Below are positions 1 to 8,026 of a stretch of 64,000 nt of DNA, in pieces. The notes under the pieces were generated by a model. That model saw nothing but the letters and a program-made list of their open reading frames with translations, was not told where the DNA came from and did not search any database. Source of the stretch: Aquimarina latercula DSM 2041 (GTDB lineage Bacteria > Bacteroidota > Bacteroidia > Flavobacteriales > Flavobacteriaceae); assembly GCF_000430645.1 (NCBI RefSeq), contig NZ_AUMK01000018.1:1-64000 (forward strand), written 5' to 3'. Position numbers and translations under genes: made by a program. The first letter of the stretch is position 1; every line of letters starts with the position of its first letter.

Positions 1-141
1 TGAACTTTTTTAACTAACTGAAAACAATCTTCATCGCCAGTTGTTAATCGAAAATCAACAAGGAATCGAACCCTATAAATGAACCTAATCACTCTACTCC
101 AGTATAACTTTTATCCTTATGAACTTCGCTTGTTTCTCAAA

Positions 142-160
142 GCGGGTGCAAATATACAAC
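142..160. repeat. Direct repeat copy A (gcgggtgcaaatatacaac)
   Basis: A 19-nt motif that recurs at 314-332 with one substitution. Both copies are followed by a T-run (ctcttttt and cctttttc) and an A/T-rich tail of about 50 nt. From memory, similar 'gggtgcaaatatacaa + T-run' elements occur at several places in other Flavobacteriia chromosomes; that was not verified. Function unknown. Confidence 0.6.
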
Positions 161-313
161 CTCTTTTTAATTTCACAAAACTTTTTTTGAAAAAAAATTA
201 AAGTTTTTTTTGAACCCCGAACCAAATCTACAAAAGCATCTAAACCCCAGTAAAACCTAACTCAAACAAACAAAATCAATCTCAATGAACACAACAAAAC
301 AATATCCCGTTTT

Positions 314-332
314 GCGGGTGCAAACATACAAC
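314..332. repeat. Direct repeat copy B (gcgggtgcaaacatacaac)
   Basis: Second copy of the 19-nt motif at 142-160, differing at one base (t to c), in the same orientation and again followed by a pyrimidine run and poly-A/T. The two copies are 172 nt apart. Confidence 0.6.
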
Positions 333-612
333 CCTTTTTCTAATCAACAACAAAAAAATAAGTATTTTTTTAAAGAAATTTTGAACTTACTGGTTTTTAA
401 AAAGTTGGAAAGCGAAGATAATAAAATAAATCAAAATAAAGGATAAAAGTTTTTAACAATACAAGCACAGCTTTTCTCACTCCCTAAATCCATAACAACC
501 ACAACTACAACATCTTAAATTAAAACTTAGATTATCAATATCAATAAATCAGAAGTTTTCTAGGAGATAGTATTAAAAAGAGTACTTATTAAATAAAAGA
601 AATATAATAACA

Positions 613-1317
613 CTAATTCTTTGTGGCAGTAGTTTTAATTGTATCGTTCCATTTGTTTCTAAGGTCATAAAAACTAAAATCCAATGCCGTTTTTTGTTCT
701 TCTAATATATTAGATTGAAAACTTCTTTGTAGAATATCTTCGATCCAATAATCTTCCTCTACATTAATAGGATCATATTCTTCTTTTAAGGAAATGCTAA
801 AAAGTTTAGCTGTACTATTATACCAGAATGCTTTCCAACCGCTTCTATATTCCTTTACCAAATCAAACATTGTCTGACCAGTTTGCCTGTGAATTAACTT
901 TACTAAAATCTGTCCTTCCGTACGCGTCATCTTTTTTAACTCTGCTGTAAATTCTTCTTCCATATACTTCTGAAGTATTTTTACATATTTTTTACGAGCA
1001 CTTTTAGACTTAATATTTTTTAATCTTTCATTTAACGTTGTTAGCCTATCTGATGCTAATTTTGCGTATGGATAAACTTTTCTTGTTTTGCGTCTTAATA
1101 TAAGATACTTTCTTCTTGCTAGTCTATCTTTAAATTTCAACTTACCCAATATCACCACTTCATCAAGGTCAATAGCATCGTGTGGAATCGTATCTCCTTC
1201 TATAATATAGTATTGTACATACCCCGTAGAATCAGTTTTTATTGAATCTATTTCCTTTTGACACAAAACCGTCAATGGAAATAATATCATTAATATGTAC
1301 ATTATTTTTTTCTGCAT
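613..1317 (-). CDS. DUF4294 family secreted protein
   Basis: A 234-aa protein with an N-terminal signal peptide (MQKKIMYILMILFPLTVLCQ, likely cut before Lys21). The rest is a basic, mostly helical region (for example RKYLILRRKTRKVYPYAKLA near residue 70) typical of DUF4294, a Bacteroidota family of unknown function. It probably acts in the periplasm. It is transcribed divergently from the M42 peptidase across about 107 nt, so the two may share a control region. No enzymatic motif is visible. The family call rests on the KVYPYAK...L core and length, recalled rather than searched. Confidence 0.75.
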   Translation of the reverse strand: MQKKIMYILMILFPLTVLCQKEIDSIKTDSTGYVQYYIIEGDTIPHDAIDLDEVVILGKLKFKDRLARRKYLILRRKTRKVYPYAKLASDRLTTLNERLKNIKSKSARKKYVKILQKYMEEEFTAELKKMTRTEGQILVKLIHRQTGQTMFDLVKEYRSGWKAFWYNSTAKLFSISLKEEYDPINVEEDYWIEDILQRSFQSNILEEQKTALDFSFYDLRNKWNDTIKTTATKN

Positions 1318-1424
1318 AATAGATATTGATCTTCTAAAATCATTCCAAAATTAACAATAAACAGTTTGTAAACTGTAAAATCTTTGTGAATATTATTAAC
1401 TTCGTACAAAACAAATTTATATAA

Positions 1425-2549
1425 ATGGCTAAAAAAAGTATACTAAATAAAAAGTCTTTGACTTTTCTTGAGAAGTATTTGAACAATGCGGCGCCTACAG
1501 GTTATGAATGGGAAGGGCAAAAAATCTGGATGGATTATTTAAAACCTTATGTAGATGATTTTATTACTGATACATATGGAACTGCTGTTGCTGTCATTAA
1601 TCCTAAAGCTAAATACAAAGTAGTAATTGAAGGGCACGCTGATGAAATTTCATGGTATGTAAACTATATTACGGACAATGGTTTAATTTATGTTATTAGA
1701 AATGGCGGTAGTGATCACCAAATAGCGACATCAAAACGCGTAAACATTCATACAAAAAAAGGAATTGTACAAGGCGTATTCGGTTGGCCAGCAATCCACA
1801 CAAGAAATAAAGCTAAAGAAGAAGCTCCTAAATTGAGTAACATATGTATTGATGTTGGGTGCAATACCAAAGAGGAAGTATTAGCTCTTGGAGTTCATGT
1901 TGGTTGTGTAATAACATATCCTGACGAGTTTTTTATTCTTAATAATGATAAGTTTGTTTGTCGTGCTTTAGATAACAGAATGGGTGGTTTTATGATCGCT
2001 GAAGTTGCTCGTTTACTAAAGGAAAACAAGGATAAACTTGATTTTGGTCTTTATATTACTAATTCTGTACAAGAAGAAATTGGTCTTAGAGGTGCCGAAA
2101 TGATCACGCATACTATACAACCCGATGTAGCTATCGTAACGGATGTCTGTCATGACACAACCACTCCTATGATAGAAAGAAAAACTGAAGGTGAAACCAA
2201 AATTGGTGATGGCCCTGTAATTTCTTATGCTCCTGCTGTACAAAATAGACTTAGAGAATTGTTGATTGATACTGCAGAAAAAAAGAAAATACCTTTTCAG
2301 CGCATGGCATCAAGTAGATCAACAGGAACGGACACTGATGCATTTGCATATAGTAATGGTGGTGTTGCATCGGCATTAATCTCTTTACCTCTTCGCTATA
2401 TGCATACTACTGTAGAAATGGTTCATAGAGATGATGTAGAAAATGTTATACGTCTTATTTACGAAAGTTTGCTTTCTATAAAATCGGGAGAAACTTTTAG
2501 TTATTTTGAAAAACCTAAACCTAGAGCAAGAGCTAAATCAAAAAAATAA
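1425..2549 (+). CDS. M42 family metallopeptidase (glutamyl/general aminopeptidase)
   Basis: A 374-aa cytosolic zinc aminopeptidase of the M42 (PepA/FrvX/tetrahedral TET) family, which trims N-terminal residues from peptides. Metal ligands typical of the family are visible: a His-Asp pair in EGHADEI near residue 70, Asp in CRALDNRMGG near residue 185, the catalytic Glu pair in VQEEIGLRGAE near residue 217, Asp in VTDVCHD, and a late His in YMHTTVEMVH. It has no signal peptide. Length fits the family (about 350-375 aa). The C-terminus is a short basic tail (KPKPRARAKSKK). A strong terminator follows immediately, so it appears to be monocistronic. Confidence 0.92.
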   Translation: MAKKSILNKKSLTFLEKYLNNAAPTGYEWEGQKIWMDYLKPYVDDFITDTYGTAVAVINPKAKYKVVIEGHADEISWYVNYITDNGLIYVIRNGGSDHQIATSKRVNIHTKKGIVQGVFGWPAIHTRNKAKEEAPKLSNICIDVGCNTKEEVLALGVHVGCVITYPDEFFILNNDKFVCRALDNRMGGFMIAEVARLLKENKDKLDFGLYITNSVQEEIGLRGAEMITHTIQPDVAIVTDVCHDTTTPMIERKTEGETKIGDGPVISYAPAVQNRLRELLIDTAEKKKIPFQRMASSRSTGTDTDAFAYSNGGVASALISLPLRYMHTTVEMVHRDDVENVIRLIYESLLSIKSGETFSYFEKPKPRARAKSKK

Positions 2550-2553
2550 CAAA

Positions 2554-2587
2554 TTAAAAAGCCTCGCATTTGCGAGGCTTTTTAATT
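2554..2587 (+). terminator. Rho-independent terminator (bidirectional)
   Basis: Perfect 8-bp stem gcctcgca/tgcgaggc (2561-2568 and 2571-2578) flanked by an A-run on the left and a T-run on the right. It lies between the convergent M42 peptidase and acs genes and can serve both. Confidence 0.9.
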
Positions 2588-2600
2588 AATACAGAAAATA

Positions 2601-4508
2601 CTACAGTGCATTATCCATTATCTCTTGAACCACTTCTGGATTTAATAATGTACTCGTATCTCCAAGGTTCGATGTATCTTTAGAAGCTATCTTTCTCAAG
2701 ATACGCCTCATAATCTTCCCACTTCTGGTTTTAGGCAATCCGGATACGAATTGAATTTTATCTAATTTAGCAATCGGTCCTATACGTTCAGTTATTTGTT
2801 GATTCACCTCTTTGCTCAAATTATCACGATCTCTAGATTCTCCAACTTCTTTAAGAATTACAAAACCGTACAAAGCATTTCCTTTAATATCGTGCGGAAA
2901 GCCGACAATGGCCGATTCTGCTACCGCAGGATGTTCATTAATTGCATCTTCTATTGGTGCAGTTCCCAAATTATGACCGGATACAATAATCACATCATCT
3001 ACTCTACCGGTTATCCTATAATACCCAACCTCATCTCTGAAAGCTCCGTCTCCAGTAAAGTATTTATTATTAAACGCAGAAAAATAAGTATCCTTATATC
3101 TCTTATGGTTACCCCAAATAGTTCTTGCTATGGAAGGCCAAGGAAACTTAACACACAACCTTCCTTCTACCTGATTTCCTTCAATTTCATTTCCATTTTC
3201 ATCCATAAGTACCGGTTGTACGCCAGGCATTGGAAGTGTTGCATATGTAGGCTTTGTTGGTGTCGCAAAAGGAATAGGTGAAATTAAGATTCCTCCTGTT
3301 TCAGTTTGCCACCAAGTATCTACTATTGGACATTTCTTTTCACCTACATGATCATTATACCAATGCCAAGCTTCTTCATTTATTGGTTCTCCAACCGTAC
3401 CTAACACCTTTAGACTTGATAAATCGTACTCAGTAACATAATCTAAATTTTCCTTCGCCAAAGCTCTTATAGCTGTTGGAGCAGTATAAAACTGAGTAAT
3501 CTTATGCTTTTGGACTATATCCCAAAACCTTCCAAAATCGGGATAGGATGGTACTCCTTCAAACATTACTGTTGTCGCTCCATTTGCTAATGGGCCATAT
3601 ACAATATAGGAATGTCCTGTAATCCATCCTATATCAGCCGTACACCAATAAATATCATCTTCCTTGTATTGAAAAACATTTTTAAAACTATATGCAGTAT
3701 AGACCATATAACCCGCAGTAGTATGCATCATACCTTTTGGTTTTCCTGTAGAACCAGAGGTATATAATATAAATAGAGGATCCTCTGCATCCATGACCTC
3801 AGGAATACATTCGGTATCTGCACTATCTAGTAAAGGCTGTAACCATTCATCTCGATCTGGTTTCATCTGTATATCAGACTTTATTCTTTTTACCACCAGA
3901 ACAGAATTAATCCCAGGACAATCTTCTAATGCATCATCTACAATACTTTTTAGATCAATTGTTTTTGCTCCTCTATAGGATCCATCGGAGGTAATAACCA
4001 TTTTAGCATCACAGTCGTTAATCCTAGTTGACAATGCTGTGGCAGAAAACCCCGCAAATACTACAGAATGAATAGCACCTATTCTAGCACAAGCTAAAAC
4101 TGAAATTGCTAATTCTGGGATCATTGGAAGATAAATACAAACTCTATCTCCTTTTTGAATCCCTTTACTTTTAAGAACATTCGCAAATTTACACACTCGT
4201 TCGTGCAATTGATTATATGTAATATGCTCTGTAGGATCTTTAGGATTATTAGGTTCGAACAAAATGGCCGTTTTATCTCCTCGAACATATAAATGCCTAT
4301 CTATACAATTTTCTGTAATGTTCAATTTTGCGCCTTGGAACCATTTTACTTCTGGTTTGGTAAAATCCCATTCCAGTACCTTATCCCATTTCTTTCTCCA
4401 TAAAAAATGTTCTTCTGCTATTTCACTCCAAAAAAGCTCTGGATTCCTAACAGATTTTCTATATACCTGAAAATATTCTTCAAGATGTTTTATGTGATAA
4501 TTACTCAT
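2601..4508 (-). CDS. acs: Acetyl-CoA synthetase (AMP-forming)
   Basis: A 635-aa cytosolic ligase converting acetate, ATP and CoA to acetyl-CoA, AMP and PPi. Visible motifs: ATP-binding TSGSTGKPKG at residues 250-259, substrate-pocket WWQTETGG, the DD(V)I hinge region, and C-terminal SGKIMRR whose Lys (about 598) is the residue reversibly acetylated in Acs enzymes. Full family length with an Acs N-terminal domain. It is the last gene of a minus-strand acetate island, about 140 nt downstream of the response regulator. A hairpin separates the two genes, so it probably also has its own promoter: minus-strand TTTG at 4579-4582, then 19 nt, then TAAAATGA (weak -7). Propionyl-CoA synthetase is a less likely alternative. 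Confidence 0.95.
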   Translation of the reverse strand: MSNYHIKHLEEYFQVYRKSVRNPELFWSEIAEEHFLWRKKWDKVLEWDFTKPEVKWFQGAKLNITENCIDRHLYVRGDKTAILFEPNNPKDPTEHITYNQLHERVCKFANVLKSKGIQKGDRVCIYLPMIPELAISVLACARIGAIHSVVFAGFSATALSTRINDCDAKMVITSDGSYRGAKTIDLKSIVDDALEDCPGINSVLVVKRIKSDIQMKPDRDEWLQPLLDSADTECIPEVMDAEDPLFILYTSGSTGKPKGMMHTTAGYMVYTAYSFKNVFQYKEDDIYWCTADIGWITGHSYIVYGPLANGATTVMFEGVPSYPDFGRFWDIVQKHKITQFYTAPTAIRALAKENLDYVTEYDLSSLKVLGTVGEPINEEAWHWYNDHVGEKKCPIVDTWWQTETGGILISPIPFATPTKPTYATLPMPGVQPVLMDENGNEIEGNQVEGRLCVKFPWPSIARTIWGNHKRYKDTYFSAFNNKYFTGDGAFRDEVGYYRITGRVDDVIIVSGHNLGTAPIEDAINEHPAVAESAIVGFPHDIKGNALYGFVILKEVGESRDRDNLSKEVNQQITERIGPIAKLDKIQFVSGLPKTRSGKIMRRILRKIASKDTSNLGDTSTLLNPEVVQEIMDNAL

Positions 4509-4600
4509 TATAGTTGGTTTTATATTTTTTTAATATTCAATTTCTTAATAATCATTTTACCTTACATAATTATTTAGGCAAACAACACTTTATTGTTGCT

Positions 4601-4624
4601 AAAAAACATTTACTTATGTTTTTT
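4601..4624 (-). terminator. Hairpin between response regulator and acs
   Basis: Inverted repeat aaaaaacat/atgtttttt (4601-4609 and 4616-4624). Read on the minus strand it is an A/T-rich stem following the response regulator stop. It could be a weak terminator or attenuator separating sensor genes from acs. The stem has few G:C pairs. Confidence 0.45.
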
Positions 4625-4647
4625 TAACATCTAATACTCTGTTTTTT

Positions 4648-5013
4648 TTATTCAATTAAAGTTTTTATTTCTGCCACTACTTTTTTAACCGAAAATGGTT
4701 TTAATAAATATTTATCAGCCCCCATTTCTAATCCTTTTTCTATATCAGCAGTTTTGTTTTTAGCACTTAAGAACACTACTTTAATATTTTCTGTTTTTGG
4801 ATTCTTTCTTATATATTCAATTGTTTGATATCCATCCACATTGGGCATCATTATATCCAATAATACTACATCCGGTATCTGTGTTTCTAAAATCTGAATA
4901 GCTTCACTTCCATCTCTAGCGATAAAAACTTCATAATTTTGTTTTTTAAAAGTATATTCTAGAGACATTACTATATTAGGCTCATCATCTACTATTAATA
5001 TTTTTTTCTGCAT
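4648..5013 (-). CDS. Single-domain response regulator (CheY-like receiver)
   Basis: A 121-aa receiver domain with no output domain. The acidic pocket is Asp9/Asp10 (VDDEP), the phospho-acceptor is Asp53 in LLDIMMP, the switch Ser is in FLSAK (about 83) and the conserved Lys is at about 105 in LLKPF. It starts 60 nt downstream of the symporter-histidine kinase and is its likely phosphorylation partner. With no DNA-binding domain, its output must pass through a protein partner or a further phosphorelay step, unlike CbrB in Pseudomonas, which is a full NtrC-type activator. Confidence 0.92.
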   Translation of the reverse strand: MQKKILIVDDEPNIVMSLEYTFKKQNYEVFIARDGSEAIQILETQIPDVVLLDIMMPNVDGYQTIEYIRKNPKTENIKVVFLSAKNKTADIEKGLEMGADKYLLKPFSVKKVVAEIKTLIE

Positions 5014-5073
5014 TTGTCGTAGGTTTTCTATCCTTTCGTAAGATAAAATTTCTTTTTATTTCATTTCTAAAAA

Positions 5074-7773
5074 TTAGCTTATTACATTTTGTGGCAAATC
5101 AATAATAAACCTAGCCCCTTTACTAAAAGAATCATCAATCCATATTTTACCTGAATGCCCTTCCATAATTTGTTTACAGATAGCCAATCCCAATCCGCTA
5201 CCAACAGGTTTCTTAATATTTTGATTATTTGACTGGTAAAACTTATCAAAAATGTATTTTCTATCTCCCTCGGAAATACCTTTCCCGTTATCCTGTATTA
5301 TTATTCTAACAAGGTTATCAACTTCTGAAAGTGTAATTGTTATCAATCCATTTTTATTCTCTACAAATTTAATCGCATTAGATAAAACATTAGTAAAGAC
5401 CTGTTGCATCCTGTCCTCATCATAAAAAACAAGAATTTTGTCAGGTAAGTCAGAGGTAATAATTTTAATTTCCTTTTGTTTTGTTATCGTTGATACCCCA
5501 GTAATTATTTGTTTTAAGGTATCAACCAAATTATTATTCTTTTTATCAAAAATTTCTCTACCAGAAGAAAGTTTCTCTAAATCAAGTATATTATGTATTA
5601 ATCGAGAAAGTCTTTTTGCATCCATTAGAACAGTACTTAAGAATTGTGTTTTCAATTCACTTGGCATATCATCTTCATCATCTAATAAAACTTCTGCCGC
5701 TGCTCTTATAGATGTAATCGGAGTTTTAAGTTCATGCGCTACTGTATCTAAAAATTCATCCTTTATTTTATCCTGAAGTTTCAATTCTTCATTCGCTTGT
5801 TTTAACTCTTCCGTTAGTTCAATAAGTTCATTTGATCTTTGTTTTAAAAATTTATTTGTTGAAATTGTTTTTTTGCTTTCTTCTAAAATTTTTAAAACTT
5901 CTACCAACGTAACAGGTTGTTCCTTTACAACACTAGCAATCAAGATTCGTGAAGAAGCTCCTCCAATGCTTCCGGTTAATAGTTTTTCTGAAAAATTAAT
6001 TAATCGGGCATCTGCTTTTTCTTCATTAATAGATAAACCATATTTTTTATAAAATAATTTCAAAGCTCTTTCGGTTCTTGTGGTACCAAGAAATTTAGTT
6101 AATAGGTTTCTAATATCTGAAACATAGGCTTCTCCTTTCCATACATATGCACTCTCCTGAAGAGAATTATAACTATTATTCACAAACATTTCGGCATAAT
6201 TACGCTCCCTATAATTTCCTTTTCTAGAAAGAGAAACTGATAAATACACCAAGGTATTAAAAAACAAACTCCAAAAGAATGCATGAGTAACCGGTGTCAT
6301 AAAATCTATTCCAAATAATTCATACGGTTTTAATAGTTCTATCCCAAAAGCTCCATTGCGAATAAAACCAGTATCGCCCAATATAATATCCATTACGAAT
6401 GGTAAGATTAATGTATACACTGTTATCAATGTTCCCGTAATTATCGATGCTTTGGCGGCAATCGCCGAACCTCTGTTCCAAAACAATCCAATAAAAAATG
6501 CTGGTGCTAATTGCGATATAACTACAAAAGAAATTTGTCCGATTGAAAACAAAGATAATTGCACATTAAAATTAATATAAAACAAATAGGCTCCAACGAT
6601 CAATATAAAGATTGCAGTTCTTCTAATGTTTTTAATATAATAAGCATTTCGTTCCGGATGACTTCTACTAAATTTATCAAGAAAACCATAAGGAATAATT
6701 AGATTATTACTTAGCATTACCGATAATGCCAATGTAGAAACTACTACCATAGAAATTACTGCAGAAAATCCTCCTAAAAAGACCAAAGTAGCCAGAAATA
6801 TGTTATCATTTTGCAGTGGCAACAACAATGTATAATAATCCGGATTAAGATTATCGCCAAGACTTAATTTTCCTCCCCAAGCAACAAATATTACAAATAA
6901 ATTAAATAACAAAAGATATAATGGAAATAACCAAATTGCATTCTTTAGGTGCTTTTCTGATGTATTTTCTATAACAGAAACCTGAAACTGTCTCGGTAAT
7001 AGAAAAATAGCAAAAAACGACAATGCGATCATAAAATACCAATTAATACCGGCTTCTAAACCATTAAGTGTCGTAAGTGATTCAAAATTTTCAACTTTGG
7101 AAATTTTATCATAAATATCAGTGGTTCCATCAAATAAAAAATAAGTGACGTAAATCCCAATTGTTAAAAAGAAAACTAATTTTAAAACTGATTCTACTGC
7201 TACAGAAAACACAATTCCCTGTCTTCTTCTGGTAGCATCAGTAAGTTGAGTTCCAAAAAACGCCGCAAAAACAGCTAATAATAATGCTACGTAAAACGTA
7301 GTGTCTTGAAAAATTGAAGATGAAGAAAGACTTGTATCTATAGAAATAATCGCAAATGTTTCGGATACTGCTTTTAATTGCAATGAAATGTATGGTACAA
7401 TACTGATCACACAAATTATAGTCACCAACGCTCCCAAGAATCGGTTATTACCATAGCGTAAAGAAACAAAATCAGCGATACTTGATATCTTTTGTTCCTT
7501 GGAGATTCTTATTATCTTTTTTAATACTATAATCCATAGAGGAAATGCAATTACCGGCCCCAAATATGTTGTCAAAAAGCTTATACCTGATGTAGCTGCA
7601 ATCCCGACACTACCATAATATGTCCAAGCTGAACAATAAACCGCTAATGATAAAGTATATACATATGCATTATTGACCCAACTACTTTTCGCTTTTTTTT
7701 CTGCCCATAGAGCAATCCCAAACAAAAGTGCCAGGTATATTATAATTATGAATATTAAAATATAATTATTCAT
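5074..7773 (-). CDS. Sodium:solute symporter-histidine kinase hybrid (CbrA-like)
   Basis: An 899-aa integral membrane sensor. Residues 1 to about 530 form a 12-13-helix SSSF (solute:sodium symporter) module. A linker with a short coiled coil (about 625-665) precedes the HisKA domain, with phospho-acceptor His680 in AHELKTP, and a HATPase domain with N-box (NVLSNAIKF), G1 (DNGKGIS) and G2 (GSGLGLAICK). This is the CbrA/CrbS architecture, in which transport or substrate binding may be coupled to signalling. It overlaps the upstream 64-aa membrane ORF by 8 nt, which suggests translational coupling, and is followed by a receiver gene. CrbS-type kinases control acetate switching in proteobacteria, consistent with acs and actP here. 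The direct signal is inferred. Confidence 0.92.
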   Translation of the reverse strand: MNNYILIFIIIIYLALLFGIALWAEKKAKSSWVNNAYVYTLSLAVYCSAWTYYGSVGIAATSGISFLTTYLGPVIAFPLWIIVLKKIIRISKEQKISSIADFVSLRYGNNRFLGALVTIICVISIVPYISLQLKAVSETFAIISIDTSLSSSSIFQDTTFYVALLLAVFAAFFGTQLTDATRRRQGIVFSVAVESVLKLVFFLTIGIYVTYFLFDGTTDIYDKISKVENFESLTTLNGLEAGINWYFMIALSFFAIFLLPRQFQVSVIENTSEKHLKNAIWLFPLYLLLFNLFVIFVAWGGKLSLGDNLNPDYYTLLLPLQNDNIFLATLVFLGGFSAVISMVVVSTLALSVMLSNNLIIPYGFLDKFSRSHPERNAYYIKNIRRTAIFILIVGAYLFYINFNVQLSLFSIGQISFVVISQLAPAFFIGLFWNRGSAIAAKASIITGTLITVYTLILPFVMDIILGDTGFIRNGAFGIELLKPYELFGIDFMTPVTHAFFWSLFFNTLVYLSVSLSRKGNYRERNYAEMFVNNSYNSLQESAYVWKGEAYVSDIRNLLTKFLGTTRTERALKLFYKKYGLSINEEKADARLINFSEKLLTGSIGGASSRILIASVVKEQPVTLVEVLKILEESKKTISTNKFLKQRSNELIELTEELKQANEELKLQDKIKDEFLDTVAHELKTPITSIRAAAEVLLDDEDDMPSELKTQFLSTVLMDAKRLSRLIHNILDLEKLSSGREIFDKKNNNLVDTLKQIITGVSTITKQKEIKIITSDLPDKILVFYDEDRMQQVFTNVLSNAIKFVENKNGLITITLSEVDNLVRIIIQDNGKGISEGDRKYIFDKFYQSNNQNIKKPVGSGLGLAICKQIMEGHSGKIWIDDSFSKGARFIIDLPQNVIS

Positions 7774-7960
7774 AATACTTCATTAAAATAATTGCAGCTA
7801 TTAAAACTCCAATAGCCCAAATCAAAAAAATAGAAAAAAACATTATAGGAAACCCCAATACACTTCCTGAATGGTTAAATATTAACACCAATGGGATATT
7901 AAAAAGTAATAACAACACTAATGATAGTATGATCAATTTTTGTTGATGTCGTTTTTTCAT
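7766..7960 (-). CDS. Small two-helix membrane protein overlapping the symporter-kinase
   Basis: A 64-aa protein with a basic N-terminus (MKKRHQQK) and two transmembrane helices (about 9-27 and 36-60). Its last codons overlap the kinase start by 8 nt, so translation of the two is probably coupled. I do not recognise a family with certainty; it resembles the short membrane ORFs that sit before SSSF transporters, and CbrX, the small ORF overlapping cbrA in Pseudomonas. It may be a small subunit of the sensor's transporter module, as DUF4212 proteins may be for ordinary symporters. It was chosen as real for its position, membrane character and clean overlap. Confidence 0.75.
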   Translation of the reverse strand: MKKRHQQKLIILSLVLLLLFNIPLVLIFNHSGSVLGFPIMFFSIFLIWAIGVLIAAIILMKYYE

Positions 7961-7982
7961 GCAATATTATTATGCTTTTAAA

Positions 7983-8012
7983 GCCTATGCGATTAACAAA
8001 ACTCACATAGGC
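7983..8012 (-). terminator. Hairpin after actP-like gene
   Basis: Inverted repeat gcctatgcg/cacataggc (7983-7991 and 8004-8012) with one G-T mismatch, directly downstream of the symporter stop on the minus strand. The T-tract after the stem is short, so it may be only partial and allow read-through into the sensor genes. Confidence 0.45.
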
Positions 8013-8026
8013 CTCTATATCTTTTA

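Larger units (their letters stand above)
1..612. other. Non-coding AT-rich region at left edge
   Basis: No convincing coding frame is visible on either strand. The stretch is extremely AT-rich with long A and T runs and contains two copies of a GC-richer 19-nt motif (annotated separately). The left edge may be the flank of an RNA operon or another gene lying outside the window, but nothing here proves it. The DUF4294 gene on the minus strand ends at its right side. Confidence 0.6.

Noticed and set aside
55..90. tRNA-like T-arm on the minus strand (ggttcgattcc)
   Set aside because: The T-loop-like string is present, but no matching acceptor stem, anticodon arm or D-arm can be folded around it.
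2796..3281. Reading frame of 161 codons on the plus strand inside acs
   Set aside because: It is a shadow of the acs gene with unusual composition and no family pattern.
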